From assembly GCF_001425575.1 (NCBI RefSeq), contig NZ_LMRD01000006.1, positions 507,977 to 571,976 of the forward strand: 64,000 nt of DNA, written 5' to 3'. The notes below the pieces were generated by a model. The model worked only from the letters and a program-made list of their open reading frames with translations, ran no database searches and had not been told where the DNA came from. Made by a program: the position numbers and the translations under genes. Positions 23,519 through 32,108 of this stretch are shown here, piece by piece. This stretch comes from Aurantimonas sp. Leaf443 (GTDB lineage: Bacteria; Pseudomonadota; Alphaproteobacteria; Rhizobiales; Rhizobiaceae). Numbering within the stretch: position 1 is the stretch's first letter; every line of letters begins with the position of its first letter.

Positions 23519-25527
23519 GGAGTGCTGCCCGCCACCTTTGCCGGCCTGTCGCAGGCGAAATGGAACGTGTCCGGCTTGTAGATGCCGAAGAAGGCGCCGG
23601 GATCGAAATTGTAGACGCCGCGCTCGGGCACGTTCCGAAGCCTGTCGGACACGACGACGATCTGGTCGACCTGCGACACGATGCCGATGGAGAAGACGTC
23701 GCTCGCGTTCATCGCCAGCATCTCGCGCCACACGCGGCTGCGCGTCTCGTCGTCCCGGGCGAGGCGCCATTCGTCGCGCAGGGCGAGAAGGCGCTTCAGG
23801 TCGGGAAGGTCGGCGATCTCCTCGGCATTCTCGCCGGCTGTGCCGGCCGTCTCCTCGAACATGCCGAAGGACGGCCACTGCAGCTGTTCGGCGGAGGAGG
23901 GCGCGAGTTCCTCCGGGTCCGTCATCGGGGTCGGCAGGCCGTTGTCGAGCCCCGTCCAGACCGACATCAGCGTCGACCCGGCCTTGATGCGGTTGCGGAA
24001 CACCTCGCGCTGGGATTCGCGGATGAGGAGGCCGATGCCGACCTTGCGCCAGTCGTCGCGCACGAGTTCGAGGACGTCCGTCTGCTCGGGCACCTCGCCG
24101 GCCGTCTCCACCACGATGCGCATCTCGCGCCCGTCCGGCAGGAGGCGCAGGCCTTCGGCGTTGCGCGCCGTCAGGCCGAGCGCGTCGAGGAGGCGGCCGG
24201 CGAGCACCGGATCGTATTGCGCGTAGCTGGCGGCCAGCGCCGGGTCGTAGAAGGGCGAGCCCGGCAGGACCGTGTTGGCGCCGGGCGAGGCGAGCCCGTA
24301 GAAGATGGCGCGGTTGATGTCGTCGCGATTGATGGCGAGCGACAGGGCGCGGCGGAAATCGGCCTTGCGCACGAGGTCGCGCCAGACGGGATCGGTGACG
24401 TTGAGATTGGGATAGAGCGTGACATGCGAGCCCTTGCCCGAGGTCCAGCGGCGCACCTCGTAGCCCTGGCGTTTGCCGCCCTGTTTCAGGAACGGATAGT
24501 TCGAGAAGCTGAGATAGGCCGCCTGGAGATCGGAATCGCCGCTCGCCACCTTGGCCGGGATGAGATCGCTGTTGGAGACGGCGAGCGCCACCTCGTCGAC
24601 ATAGGGCAGCTGCCGCCCCTCGGCGTCGACGCGGTGGAAGAAGGGATTGCGCTTGAACACGAGCCGCTCGGACGGCGGCTCGGTCGCCAGCATCCAGGGC
24701 TCCAGCGTCGGCAGGTCGATATTGTCGTTGCGCTGCGCGCGGTCCTTCTTGAAATGCAGGGCCGCCCAGTTGCGCTGCCCGGCCTTCTTGACGCGCTCCT
24801 CGAGCTTGGCCGCCTCGGCGTAGCGCGCGTGATACTTGCGCAGGTAATGGGCGGGCCGGAAGATGTCGACCGGCACGGCCGCGGCGAGCGAGGGCAGGAA
24901 GCCCGGATTCGGCTTCGCCCAGGCGTAGCGCACCGTATAGGGGTCGGGAAAGCCGACCTCGGGCTTCTCGCCGTCGACGAGAAGCTCGGCCGGCGGGCCG
25001 AACTTGGCGATCTCCCCGTTCAGCGCCATGTCCTCCCAGAAGTACCGGAAGTCCTCGGAGGTGAAGGGCTCGCCGTCCGACCAGCGCATGCCCTTGCGCA
25101 GATGCAGCGTGAAGATGCGACCGTCCTCGACCTCGAAACGCTCGAGAATATCGGGCACGATCCTGTAGCTCTCGTCGTAGCCGACGAGGCGGGCATAGCC
25201 GTAGATCGCCAGAAGCCGCGTGTCCTTGGCGCTGCCGCCGATCGTCGTCAGCGTGCCGCCGGCCTTGTCCTTCGGGCAGGAACTGGTGACGGGCAGCACG
25301 CGCGGGCTGGCGGGAAGACGTTCGGCCACCGGCGGCAGGTCGCCCTTGGCGACGCGAGGCGCCAGCGAGGCCGGCTCGACAAGCGAGGGGATGCCGACGC
25401 TCGGCGCAATCTCGGACGTGGTCTGCGCGAGGGCGGGCGGGATGGCGGCCAGGAAGAGGCATAGGCCGAGGCCGCCGGCGCGCAGCGCCCGCGATCGCGT
25501 CTCCCAAGGCCGGGTCTGTGCGGTCAT
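23515..25527 (-). CDS. Peptide-type (family 5) extracellular solute-binding protein
   Basis: 670 residues with a Sec signal peptide (ALRAGGLGLCLFLAAIPPALAQ). The mature protein has the family-5 plan: YARLVGYDESYRIVPDILERFEVEDGRIFTLHLRKGMRWSDGEPFTSEDFRYFWEDMALNGE, then RKADFRRALSLAINRDDINRAIFYG. It is about 100 residues longer than typical DppA and closer to YejA-like proteins. It captures an oligopeptide or other solute in the periplasm. ATG 25527 follows GGAGAGG; a much longer frame upstream has no start support. First gene of a three-gene operon. Confidence 0.9.
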   Translation of the reverse strand: MTAQTRPWETRSRALRAGGLGLCLFLAAIPPALAQTTSEIAPSVGIPSLVEPASLAPRVAKGDLPPVAERLPASPRVLPVTSSCPKDKAGGTLTTIGGSAKDTRLLAIYGYARLVGYDESYRIVPDILERFEVEDGRIFTLHLRKGMRWSDGEPFTSEDFRYFWEDMALNGEIAKFGPPAELLVDGEKPEVGFPDPYTVRYAWAKPNPGFLPSLAAAVPVDIFRPAHYLRKYHARYAEAAKLEERVKKAGQRNWAALHFKKDRAQRNDNIDLPTLEPWMLATEPPSERLVFKRNPFFHRVDAEGRQLPYVDEVALAVSNSDLIPAKVASGDSDLQAAYLSFSNYPFLKQGGKRQGYEVRRWTSGKGSHVTLYPNLNVTDPVWRDLVRKADFRRALSLAINRDDINRAIFYGLASPGANTVLPGSPFYDPALAASYAQYDPVLAGRLLDALGLTARNAEGLRLLPDGREMRIVVETAGEVPEQTDVLELVRDDWRKVGIGLLIRESQREVFRNRIKAGSTLMSVWTGLDNGLPTPMTDPEELAPSSAEQLQWPSFGMFEETAGTAGENAEEIADLPDLKRLLALRDEWRLARDDETRSRVWREMLAMNASDVFSIGIVSQVDQIVVVSDRLRNVPERGVYNFDPGAFFGIYKPDTFHFACDRPAKVAGSTP

Positions 25528-25558
25528 GCGGCCTCTCCGATGCCGGTCCCTTGCAGGA

Positions 25559-25594
25559 TATGGCTCGCGCGCACACGAGTTTGTCAAATGACAA
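25559..25594 (-). promoter_or_regulatory. Possible promoter and small palindrome upstream of the binding-protein gene
   Basis: On the minus strand a perfect TTGACA (25587-25582) lies about 30-60 bases before the ATG at 25527, with weak -10 candidates around 25557-25564. It overlaps the palindrome TTGTC-AAAT-GACAA (25581-25594), a possible operator. The -10 is poor, so this is tentative. Confidence 0.35.
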
Positions 25595-25731
25595 TCGGAC
25601 GGCGAGCGCGGGACGCGGCCTTCCGCGGCCCTCGCGCGCCGGCCGGGCCCGCCTTGCCTCCGGCCCGCGGCCTCCGTTAAACCGGGCCGGCGGCGGCTTT
25701 CGCGCCGCAGGGCCGGGAGGCGTCGAGACCC

Positions 25732-26988
25732 TTGCAGAAACGCGTCGCCGGGCGGGTCGCGACCCTCGTCAAAGGGTATCCGCGCCTGTCCGAAACCTTT
25801 ATCGCGCAGGAGATCCGCGGGCTCGAGGAGCGCGGGATCGAGCAGCTGATCGTCTCGCTGCGCCAGCCGCAGGAGGGCCAGGTCCACCCCGTGCACCGCG
25901 CCATCGAGGCCGAACTCCTGTACCTGCCGGAATATCTGAAGGACGACCCGGCTCGCGTGCGGGCCGGCCGCGCCTTCGCCGAAGCGCAACCGGGCTTTGC
26001 GGCGGCCCATGCGGCCTTCGAGGCCGATCTCGCCCGCGATCGAACCGCCAACCGGCACCGCCGATTCGGCCAGGCCTGCGTCCTCGCCCGCGAACTGCCC
26101 GCCGACATCGCCTGGCTGCACACGCATTACCTGCACACGCCGGCCTCCGTCGCCCGCTACGCCGCGATGATCCTGCAGGTCGGCTGGTCCTTTTCGGCAC
26201 ATGCCAAGGACATCTGGACGAGCGCGGACTGGGAACTGACCGAGAAGCTCGGCTCGGCGGCCTTCGGCGTCACCTGCACGAGGGTCAATCTCGATCACCT
26301 GCGGAGCCTCGCGCCCGATCCGTCGCGCGTCGAGCTCGTCTATCACGGGCTCGATCTCTCGGCCGTTCTGGCGCCCGAGCGCGATGCGAGCGCAGATCGC
26401 CCGTTCCGCCTCGTCTCGGTCGGCCGCACCGTGGAGAAGAAGGGCTATGGCGACCTCATCCGCGCGCTCGCCGGCCTGCGGGACCGCGACTGGACGCTCG
26501 ATCATGTCGGCGGCGGACCGCTCACGGCCAAGCTGAAGGCGCAGGCCGACAAGGCCGGGATCGGCGAGCGCATCGTCTGGCACGGCAGCCGCGACCGCCG
26601 CTTCGTCTTCGGGCTCCTGGCGCGCTCGGACGCCTTCGTCCTGCCCTCGCGCATCGCCCGTTCCGGCGACCGCGACGGCATTCCGAACGTCCTGATGGAG
26701 GCGCAGGCGCACCGGCTCGCCGTCGTCAGCACCGCGGTCTCGGCGATTCCCGAACTCGTGGAGGACGGCAAGACGGGCCTTCTCGTGCCGCAGAAGGACC
26801 CGGCGGCCCTTCGCGGCGCGATCGAGCGGCTGATGGTGGACCCGGCGCTGCGGCAAAGGCTGGGAGAGGCCGGGGAGGCGCGCGTGCGGGCACGGTTCTC
26901 GCCGGAGCCGGGCATCGACCGCGTGGCGGAGCTTCTCGCGCAGGCTGCCCGAGGGAGCGCGTCGCGCGCCGTTGCCGGCGCGGCATGA
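25732..26988 (+). CDS. GT4-family glycosyltransferase
   Basis: 418 residues. N-terminal VATLVKGYPRLSETFIAQEIRGLEERG is the signature start of exopolysaccharide/colanic-acid type GT4 enzymes. The C-terminal domain has RLVSVGRTVEKKGYGDLIRAL, VGGGPLTAKLKAQA, VLPSRIARSGDRDGIPNVLMEAQAHRLAVVST (E-x7-E) and GLLVPQKDP. The start is TTG 25732 with GGGAGG about 12 bases upstream. It is coupled by ATGA to the second deacetylase, suggesting a deacetylated glycan product. Confidence 0.88.
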   Translation: MQKRVAGRVATLVKGYPRLSETFIAQEIRGLEERGIEQLIVSLRQPQEGQVHPVHRAIEAELLYLPEYLKDDPARVRAGRAFAEAQPGFAAAHAAFEADLARDRTANRHRRFGQACVLARELPADIAWLHTHYLHTPASVARYAAMILQVGWSFSAHAKDIWTSADWELTEKLGSAAFGVTCTRVNLDHLRSLAPDPSRVELVYHGLDLSAVLAPERDASADRPFRLVSVGRTVEKKGYGDLIRALAGLRDRDWTLDHVGGGPLTAKLKAQADKAGIGERIVWHGSRDRRFVFGLLARSDAFVLPSRIARSGDRDGIPNVLMEAQAHRLAVVSTAVSAIPELVEDGKTGLLVPQKDPAALRGAIERLMVDPALRQRLGEAGEARVRARFSPEPGIDRVAELLAQAARGSASRAVAGAA

Positions 26989-27785
26989 GCGGACCGGATC
27001 TTCCCCGCAGCCGCGCGGCGTTCGAGCGCCTGTCCGCCTCGCCCGCCCGCCTCGCCGTATGGTGGCGCGACGACGACGCGCGCGTGGCGACGCCGGCGCT
27101 GGCGCGCCTCCTCGCGCTGCGGGCGCGTTTCGACGTGCCCTCGAGCCTTGCCGCGATCCCGCAGGGTTCGGGCTCGAGTCTCGTCGGGTGCCTGCCGGCG
27201 GACGGCTCGGTCCGCCTCCTCCTGCACGGCTTCGCGCATCTCAACCACGCGCCGGAGGGCGAGAAGCGCGCCGAATTCGGCGATCACCGGCCGGTCGAGA
27301 CGATGCTCGGGGAAGTCCGGGCGGGGTTGGAACGGCTGGACGACTTGGCGGGAGAGCACCTTCTGCCGGTCTTCGTGCCGCCCTGGAACCGTATCGGCGC
27401 GGGCATTTGCGAGCGGCTCGCGGAGGCCGGCATCGCGGCGCTCTCGACCTTCCGGGAAAAACGGGCGCCCGCGCATCCGCGCCTCGACACGCATCTCGAC
27501 CTCATGGACTGGCGCGCGATGCGCGGCCTCCCGGTCGAGGAAGCCGACGCCCGGCTGGCCATGCTCGTCGAGGCCCGGCTCGGCGACGATTGGGAGACCG
27601 CCGAGCCGATCGGGCTCCTGACGCACCATCTCCAGCACGACGAGGCGGCCTGGGCGCTGACGGAGGCGCTGCTCGCCTTCCTCGTTCGGCAGGAGCGGGT
27701 CGATTTCCTCGATGCGGCGACGCTCCTGTCTCGCATGGTGCAGCCCTCGCAAACCTCGAGCCGGCGGGAAGGGGTTGCTTCCTAG
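26985..27785 (+). CDS. Polysaccharide deacetylase-family protein (second paralogue)
   Basis: 266 residues, colinear with the product of 7208-7981. Shared motifs are VWWRDDDA, LLHGFAHLNHAPEGE, FVPPWNRIG, LDTHLDLMDW and GLLTHHLQHD. Metal-binding Asp and His positions are conserved in both. No signal peptide is present. Two diverged copies about 19 kb apart, each next to a different sugar-modifying gene, suggest deacetylation of two different saccharides. Confidence 0.77.
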   Translation: MSGPDLPRSRAAFERLSASPARLAVWWRDDDARVATPALARLLALRARFDVPSSLAAIPQGSGSSLVGCLPADGSVRLLLHGFAHLNHAPEGEKRAEFGDHRPVETMLGEVRAGLERLDDLAGEHLLPVFVPPWNRIGAGICERLAEAGIAALSTFREKRAPAHPRLDTHLDLMDWRAMRGLPVEEADARLAMLVEARLGDDWETAEPIGLLTHHLQHDEAAWALTEALLAFLVRQERVDFLDAATLLSRMVQPSQTSSRREGVAS

Positions 27786-27901
27786 GAGATAGGCGGGACG
27801 GCGCAAGCGCGTCGGCTCTGCCCCGGAATCGTTCTGGAACCTGCCGCACGCCCGGCTCTAAGTTTCCTGCGGGGCGGGCCTGCGCCGGGAGACGAGTTCA
27901 T

Positions 27902-29002
27902 ATGTACCCAGCGAACGATGCCGAAGCCGAGATCATCGGCGCGATCTACGAGGCGGCGGTCGTGCCGGAGCTCTGGCCTCGCGTGCTGGAAGCGGTCGCG
28001 CTCCATGCCGGCTGCCAGGGTGGCCTCCTGATCTCGCTGCAGGGGACGGACGCGCGGGCCGTCACGTCCGAGAACATGGCCTCGCTCTGGGGGCGCTTCG
28101 TCGAAGAGGGCTGGGCGGAGCGCAACCCCCGGGCCCAGGCGCTCTTCGCGCTCGACCATGCCGGCTTCGTCAGCGACTACGACGCGTTCACCGAGCCGCA
28201 GCTGCAGTCCTTCCCGCTCTATCGCGATTTCCTGCGGCCGGTCGGCTACGGCTGGGGCGCCGGCAGCGCGATCCAGGCGCCGAACGGCTCGACGATCATC
28301 GTCTCGCTGGAGCGGCGCTATGCGCTCGGGCCGATGAGCCGCGAGGAGGTGGACCGGCTCGACCGGCTGCGCCCGCATCTGGCGCGCGCCGCCGTTCTCG
28401 CCGCCAACTGGACGACCCAGCGTGCCGTCGGCATGGTGGATGGGCTGAGCGCCATCGGCCTGCCCGCCGCGCTGATCGCCGCTAGCGGTCGTCTCGTCGC
28501 CGCCAATCCGCGCTTCGAGGAGCGCGCCGGCCAGATCGACATCGGCGCCTTCGACCACCTGAAAGTGGCCGACACGGCGGCGCAGGGCCTCTTGAAGAAG
28601 GCGCTGGCGGGCATCGAGGGGGAGGGGCTGGCCATCCGGTCGCTGCCGGTCCCGGCCGCCGCGGGGAACGAGCCCTGCGTCTTGCATCTTCTGCCCGTGC
28701 GGCGCGCCGCCAACGACCTGTTCGGCCTTGCCAGCGCGATCGTCGTGGTGACGGGGCTGGCCGGCGAGATGCCGATGCCGGACGTCGCGCTGCTGCGCGG
28801 GCTCTTCGACCTGACGGCGGCGGAGGCGCGCACGGGGCTCGCGCTTCTCGGCGGCCTGTCGATCGCCGAGATCGCGCGCCGCAACGCGATCTCGGTCGAG
28901 ACCGTGCGCTCGCAGGTGCGCAAGGTGCTCGCCAAAACGGGCGCGGGCCGCCAGGCCGAGTTCGTCGCCCGGCTCGCGCCGCTGCGTCTCGTCAGGGCCT
29001 GA
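27902..29002 (+). CDS. LuxR-type transcriptional regulator
   Basis: 366 residues. The C-terminal 60 residues are a LuxR/GerE helix-turn-helix (FDLTAAEARTGLALLGGLSIAEIARRNAISVETVRSQVRKVLAKTGAGRQAEFV). The preceding region carries a PAS-like segment (AALIAASGRLVAANPRFEER) and the N-terminus starts MYPANDAEAEIIGAIYEAAVVPELWPRVLEAVA, common to a family of orphan LuxR proteins in alphaproteobacteria. There is no receiver domain, so a ligand or partner rather than a kinase should control it. A GGGAG lies upstream of the ATG. Its targets are unknown; the pathway starting at 29168 is the nearest. Confidence 0.85.
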   Translation: MYPANDAEAEIIGAIYEAAVVPELWPRVLEAVALHAGCQGGLLISLQGTDARAVTSENMASLWGRFVEEGWAERNPRAQALFALDHAGFVSDYDAFTEPQLQSFPLYRDFLRPVGYGWGAGSAIQAPNGSTIIVSLERRYALGPMSREEVDRLDRLRPHLARAAVLAANWTTQRAVGMVDGLSAIGLPAALIAASGRLVAANPRFEERAGQIDIGAFDHLKVADTAAQGLLKKALAGIEGEGLAIRSLPVPAAAGNEPCVLHLLPVRRAANDLFGLASAIVVVTGLAGEMPMPDVALLRGLFDLTAAEARTGLALLGGLSIAEIARRNAISVETVRSQVRKVLAKTGAGRQAEFVARLAPLRLVRA

Positions 29003-29167
29003 GAGCGGGCCCGTTTCGTTACGATTCCCTCCACCCGCGAAGCATCTCGTTCACCGCGTCTCCAATCGGTTGCGCCGGTCGGGGCCGAGTTCACCGGAGC
29101 GAAACCGGCACCCCGCAGGAATGGGGCCTCGAAGGGACGCGTCCGTCCCGGCCGGTCGGAGGCTTAC

Positions 29168-30607
29168 GTGTTGGATATCCTGGCGATCCAGGCGGATCGA
29201 ACGGTCTATGTCGATCTCGACGGAACGCTGATCCGCAGCGACCTTCTGTGGGAGACGCTGTTCCTGGCGGCGCGCCAGCGGCCGGATCTGATGGCGCGGG
29301 TGCCGTTCTGGACGGCCAGGGGCAAGGCCTATCTCAAGGCGCGGCTCGCCGAGAGCGTGGAGTTCGACGCCGCGCTTCTGCCCTACCGCACCGAGGTGGT
29401 GGAGGCGCTGCGCGTGGAGCGCGAGCGCGGGCGGCGCATCGTGCTGGCGACTGGCGCCAACGAACGCCTCGCCGACGCCGTCGCCGCCCATCTCGGTCTC
29501 TTCGACGCGGTGATGGCCTCGAGCGAGACGGTCAACCTCACCGCAGAGGCCAAGCTCGCCCGCATCGAGGCCGAGTGCGGCGACAAGGGCTTCGACTATT
29601 ACGGCAACAGCCACGAGGACGTCTGCCTTCTCGACAAGGCCGTGGAGCCCATCGTCGTGGCGCCCGACCGCGCGGTGCATCGCTGGCACGGGCGCACCGG
29701 CTCGGCGCGCATCGACGAGACGCCCGGCCAGCTGAAGGCGCTCGCCAAGACGATGCGCCCGCACCAGTGGGCCAAGAACGTCCTCGTCTTCGTGCCGACC
29801 GTGCTCATGCAGGAATATCTCGATCCCGGCATGCTCTTCGCCTGCGTGCTGGCCTTCCTCTCCTTCTCCTTCGCGGCCTCGTCCGTCTACATCCTGAACG
29901 ACCTCCTGGATCTCGACGCGGACCGGCGCCACCGCACCAAGCGCCATCGCCCCTTCGCCTCGGGCCGCGTGCCGATCCCGCACGGCCTGGCGCTCGGGCT
30001 CGGCCTGTTCCTCTCGGCCTTCGCCATCGCGCTGCTCCTGCCGCCCGGCTTTGGGGCGATCCTGGCCGCCTACATGGTGGCGACGACGGCCTATTCCTTC
30101 TTCCTGAAGCGCATGCTCCTCATCGACGTCCTGACGCTCGCCGGGCTCTACACGGTGCGCATCATCGCCGGCGGCTCCGCGGCCGGGGTCGAGATCTCCT
30201 TCTGGCTCCTTGCCTTCTCCATCTTCTTCTTCCTGTCGCTGGCCCTCGTGAAGCGCTTCACGGAGCTGCAGGATTTCGGCACCGGCGCGACGCGCTCCTC
30301 GACCGGGCGTGGCTATGTGGACGCCGACATGGAGACGCTCGCGCAGGCCGGCATCGCGTCGGGCTTCGCCTCGGTCCTGGTGCTCGCGCTCTACATCGAC
30401 AGTTTCGAGGTCGCGCAGCAATATTCGGAGCCCTATCTCGTCTGGCCGCTCTGCCCGCTCGTCCTCTACCTCATCGTGCGCATCTGGATCCTGGCGCGCC
30501 GCAACGAGATGCACGAGGACCCGGTCGTCTTCATCATGCGCGACTGGCGCAGCCAGGCGATGATCGCGGCCGGCGGCCTGATGTTCCTCCTGGCCGCCTA
30601 TGTCTGA
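29168..30607 (+). CDS. HAD domain-UbiA prenyltransferase fusion, DPPR-synthase-like
   Basis: 479 residues. Residues 1 to about 190 form a HAD phosphatase-like domain (VYVDLDGTLIRSDLLW with the D-x-D pair; FDYYGNSHEDVCLLD). From about residue 195 comes a UbiA membrane domain with the first Asp-rich motif in YILNDLLDLDADRRHRTKRHRPFASG and the second around DVLTLAGLYTVRIIAGG. This UbiA type matches decaprenyl-phosphate 5-phosphoribosyltransferase (mycobacterial Rv3806c), which moves phosphoribose from PRPP to polyprenyl phosphate. The HAD part could remove the 5-phosphate. The GTG start is used. It overlaps the DprE1-like gene by 8 bp. Confidence 0.82.
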   Translation: MLDILAIQADRTVYVDLDGTLIRSDLLWETLFLAARQRPDLMARVPFWTARGKAYLKARLAESVEFDAALLPYRTEVVEALRVERERGRRIVLATGANERLADAVAAHLGLFDAVMASSETVNLTAEAKLARIEAECGDKGFDYYGNSHEDVCLLDKAVEPIVVAPDRAVHRWHGRTGSARIDETPGQLKALAKTMRPHQWAKNVLVFVPTVLMQEYLDPGMLFACVLAFLSFSFAASSVYILNDLLDLDADRRHRTKRHRPFASGRVPIPHGLALGLGLFLSAFAIALLLPPGFGAILAAYMVATTAYSFFLKRMLLIDVLTLAGLYTVRIIAGGSAAGVEISFWLLAFSIFFFLSLALVKRFTELQDFGTGATRSSTGRGYVDADMETLAQAGIASGFASVLVLALYIDSFEVAQQYSEPYLVWPLCPLVLYLIVRIWILARRNEMHEDPVVFIMRDWRSQAMIAAGGLMFLLAAYV

Positions 30608-31991
30608 GCGCTCGACGCAGCCCTGGGGCCGGCGCAGCGCGGACGGCGCGGCGATCGTTCCGGCCGGCGCCTTCCCGCATGCGTCGCAGCTGCGCGGGGC
30701 GGGCTCGGCGCTTCCCTTCGGCAACGGCCGCTCCTACGGCGACAGCTGCCAGAACCGGGCGGGCACGCTTCTCGACAGCCGCGGGGACGCGCGCATCCTC
30801 GCCTTCGATGCGCAGGCCGGCCTGCTGACGGCGCAGGCGGGCGTTCTCCTCAGCGAGATCACCGCCCATGTCGCGCCCTCCGGCTGGTTCCTGCCGGTGA
30901 CGCCGGGCACGCAGTTCGTCACGCTCGGCGGCGCCATCGCCAACGACATCCACGGCAAGAACCACCATCGGCGCGGCACGTTCGGCGCCTGGGTGGAGGC
31001 GCTGACGCTGGAGCGCTCCGACCGCGGTCTCGTGGAATGCTCGCCGGCGGCCGAGGCGCCGCTCTTTCGCGCGACGATCTCCGGCATGGGCCTCACGGGC
31101 CTCATCCGCAGCGCGACGATCCGCCTGCTCAAGGTCGCCTCCCTGGCGATCGCCGAGACGACGACGCGCTTCGACAGGCTCGAGGACTATTTCGAGCTCG
31201 CCGCCGAGGCGGACGAGCGGCACGAATATGCCGTGGCCTGGATCGATTCCCTTTCGCGCGGTTCCGCCCTCGGCCGCGGGCATCTCATCGCCGGAGACCA
31301 CGCGGCGACGGGGCCGCGCGAGGGCGTCGCGCGTCCGCCCCTGGCGAGCGTGCCCTTCGTGCCGCCGGTGAGCCCGCTGAAGGGCCTTGCCCTTCGCGCC
31401 TTCAACGAAGCCTATTTCCGCAAGGCGCCGCGCGGGGTCTCGCGCCGCACGGTGCCCTTCGACGCCTTCTTCTACCCTCTGGACCGGGTGGGGCGATGGA
31501 ACCGCCTCTACGGGCCGGGCGGCCTGCACCAGCATCAGAGCGTGTTGCCCTTCGCCACGGCGCGCGAGGGGGTGCGCGCGCTCCTCGACTGCGCGCGGGC
31601 GCACGGGCAGGGCTCGTTCCTCACCGTCCTGAAGCGCTTCGGCGAGACGGCGAGCCCGGGCCTGACGAGTTTCCCGAGACCCGGCTACACGCTGACGCTC
31701 GACTTTCCCCATCGCGGCGCGAAGACGCTCGCGATGCTGGCCGAGCTCGACGCGATCACGGTCGCGGCGGGCGGCGCGGTCAACCCGTACAAGGACGCGC
31801 GCATGTCGAAGGAGACCTTCGCGGCGGGCTTTGCGCAATGGCGCCGGCTCGAAGCCCTGCGCGACCCGGCGATCGTCTCCGACTTCTGGAAGCGCACGGC
31901 GCTCGCCCTGCCGCAGGCCGGCGCGGACATCGTCAACGAAGGCCTGCAATCGACGGCGCCGCGCTCAAGTCTCGTTTACTCTGCGGCCTGA
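30600..31991 (+). CDS. DprE1-like FAD-dependent oxidase of polyprenyl-phospho-ribose
   Basis: 463 residues, about the length of mycobacterial DprE1 (461). FAD-binding motifs GNGRSYGDS (41-49) and VTLGGAIANDIHGKNHH (107-123; His118 equals the DprE1 His in DIHGKNHH) are clear. The substrate domain has LTVLKRFGE and NPYKDAR with Lys398 at the position of DprE1 Lys418. The residue matching Cys387, the target of covalent benzothiazinones, is Thr366 (GYTLTLDFP). DprE1 oxidises the 2'-OH of polyprenyl-phospho-ribose to a keto sugar. Overlap with the UbiA gene supports a shared pathway. Confidence 0.85.
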   Translation: MSERSTQPWGRRSADGAAIVPAGAFPHASQLRGAGSALPFGNGRSYGDSCQNRAGTLLDSRGDARILAFDAQAGLLTAQAGVLLSEITAHVAPSGWFLPVTPGTQFVTLGGAIANDIHGKNHHRRGTFGAWVEALTLERSDRGLVECSPAAEAPLFRATISGMGLTGLIRSATIRLLKVASLAIAETTTRFDRLEDYFELAAEADERHEYAVAWIDSLSRGSALGRGHLIAGDHAATGPREGVARPPLASVPFVPPVSPLKGLALRAFNEAYFRKAPRGVSRRTVPFDAFFYPLDRVGRWNRLYGPGGLHQHQSVLPFATAREGVRALLDCARAHGQGSFLTVLKRFGETASPGLTSFPRPGYTLTLDFPHRGAKTLAMLAELDAITVAAGGAVNPYKDARMSKETFAAGFAQWRRLEALRDPAIVSDFWKRTALALPQAGADIVNEGLQSTAPRSSLVYSAA

Positions 31992-32108
31992 AACTTCTGC
32001 CGCGAGGAAAATGGAACGGCGCGTTTAACGCCAACGGAAACCCAGGGCTGCATAGTTTCTCCAGGCCGGGGCGCCGACGTCGCGGAAATGGACAGAGCAG
32101 GACTTAAG

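Noticed and set aside
23515-26856. Giant 1113-residue version of the binding protein
   Set aside because: The extra N-terminal 440 residues are the antisense of the GT4 gene; the ATG at 25527 has a ribosome-binding site and a signal peptide.
27820-27860. EcfG-type promoter before the LuxR gene (GGAAC at 27836)
   Set aside because: No CGTT occurs 16-17 bp downstream; the nearest GTT is 21 bp away.
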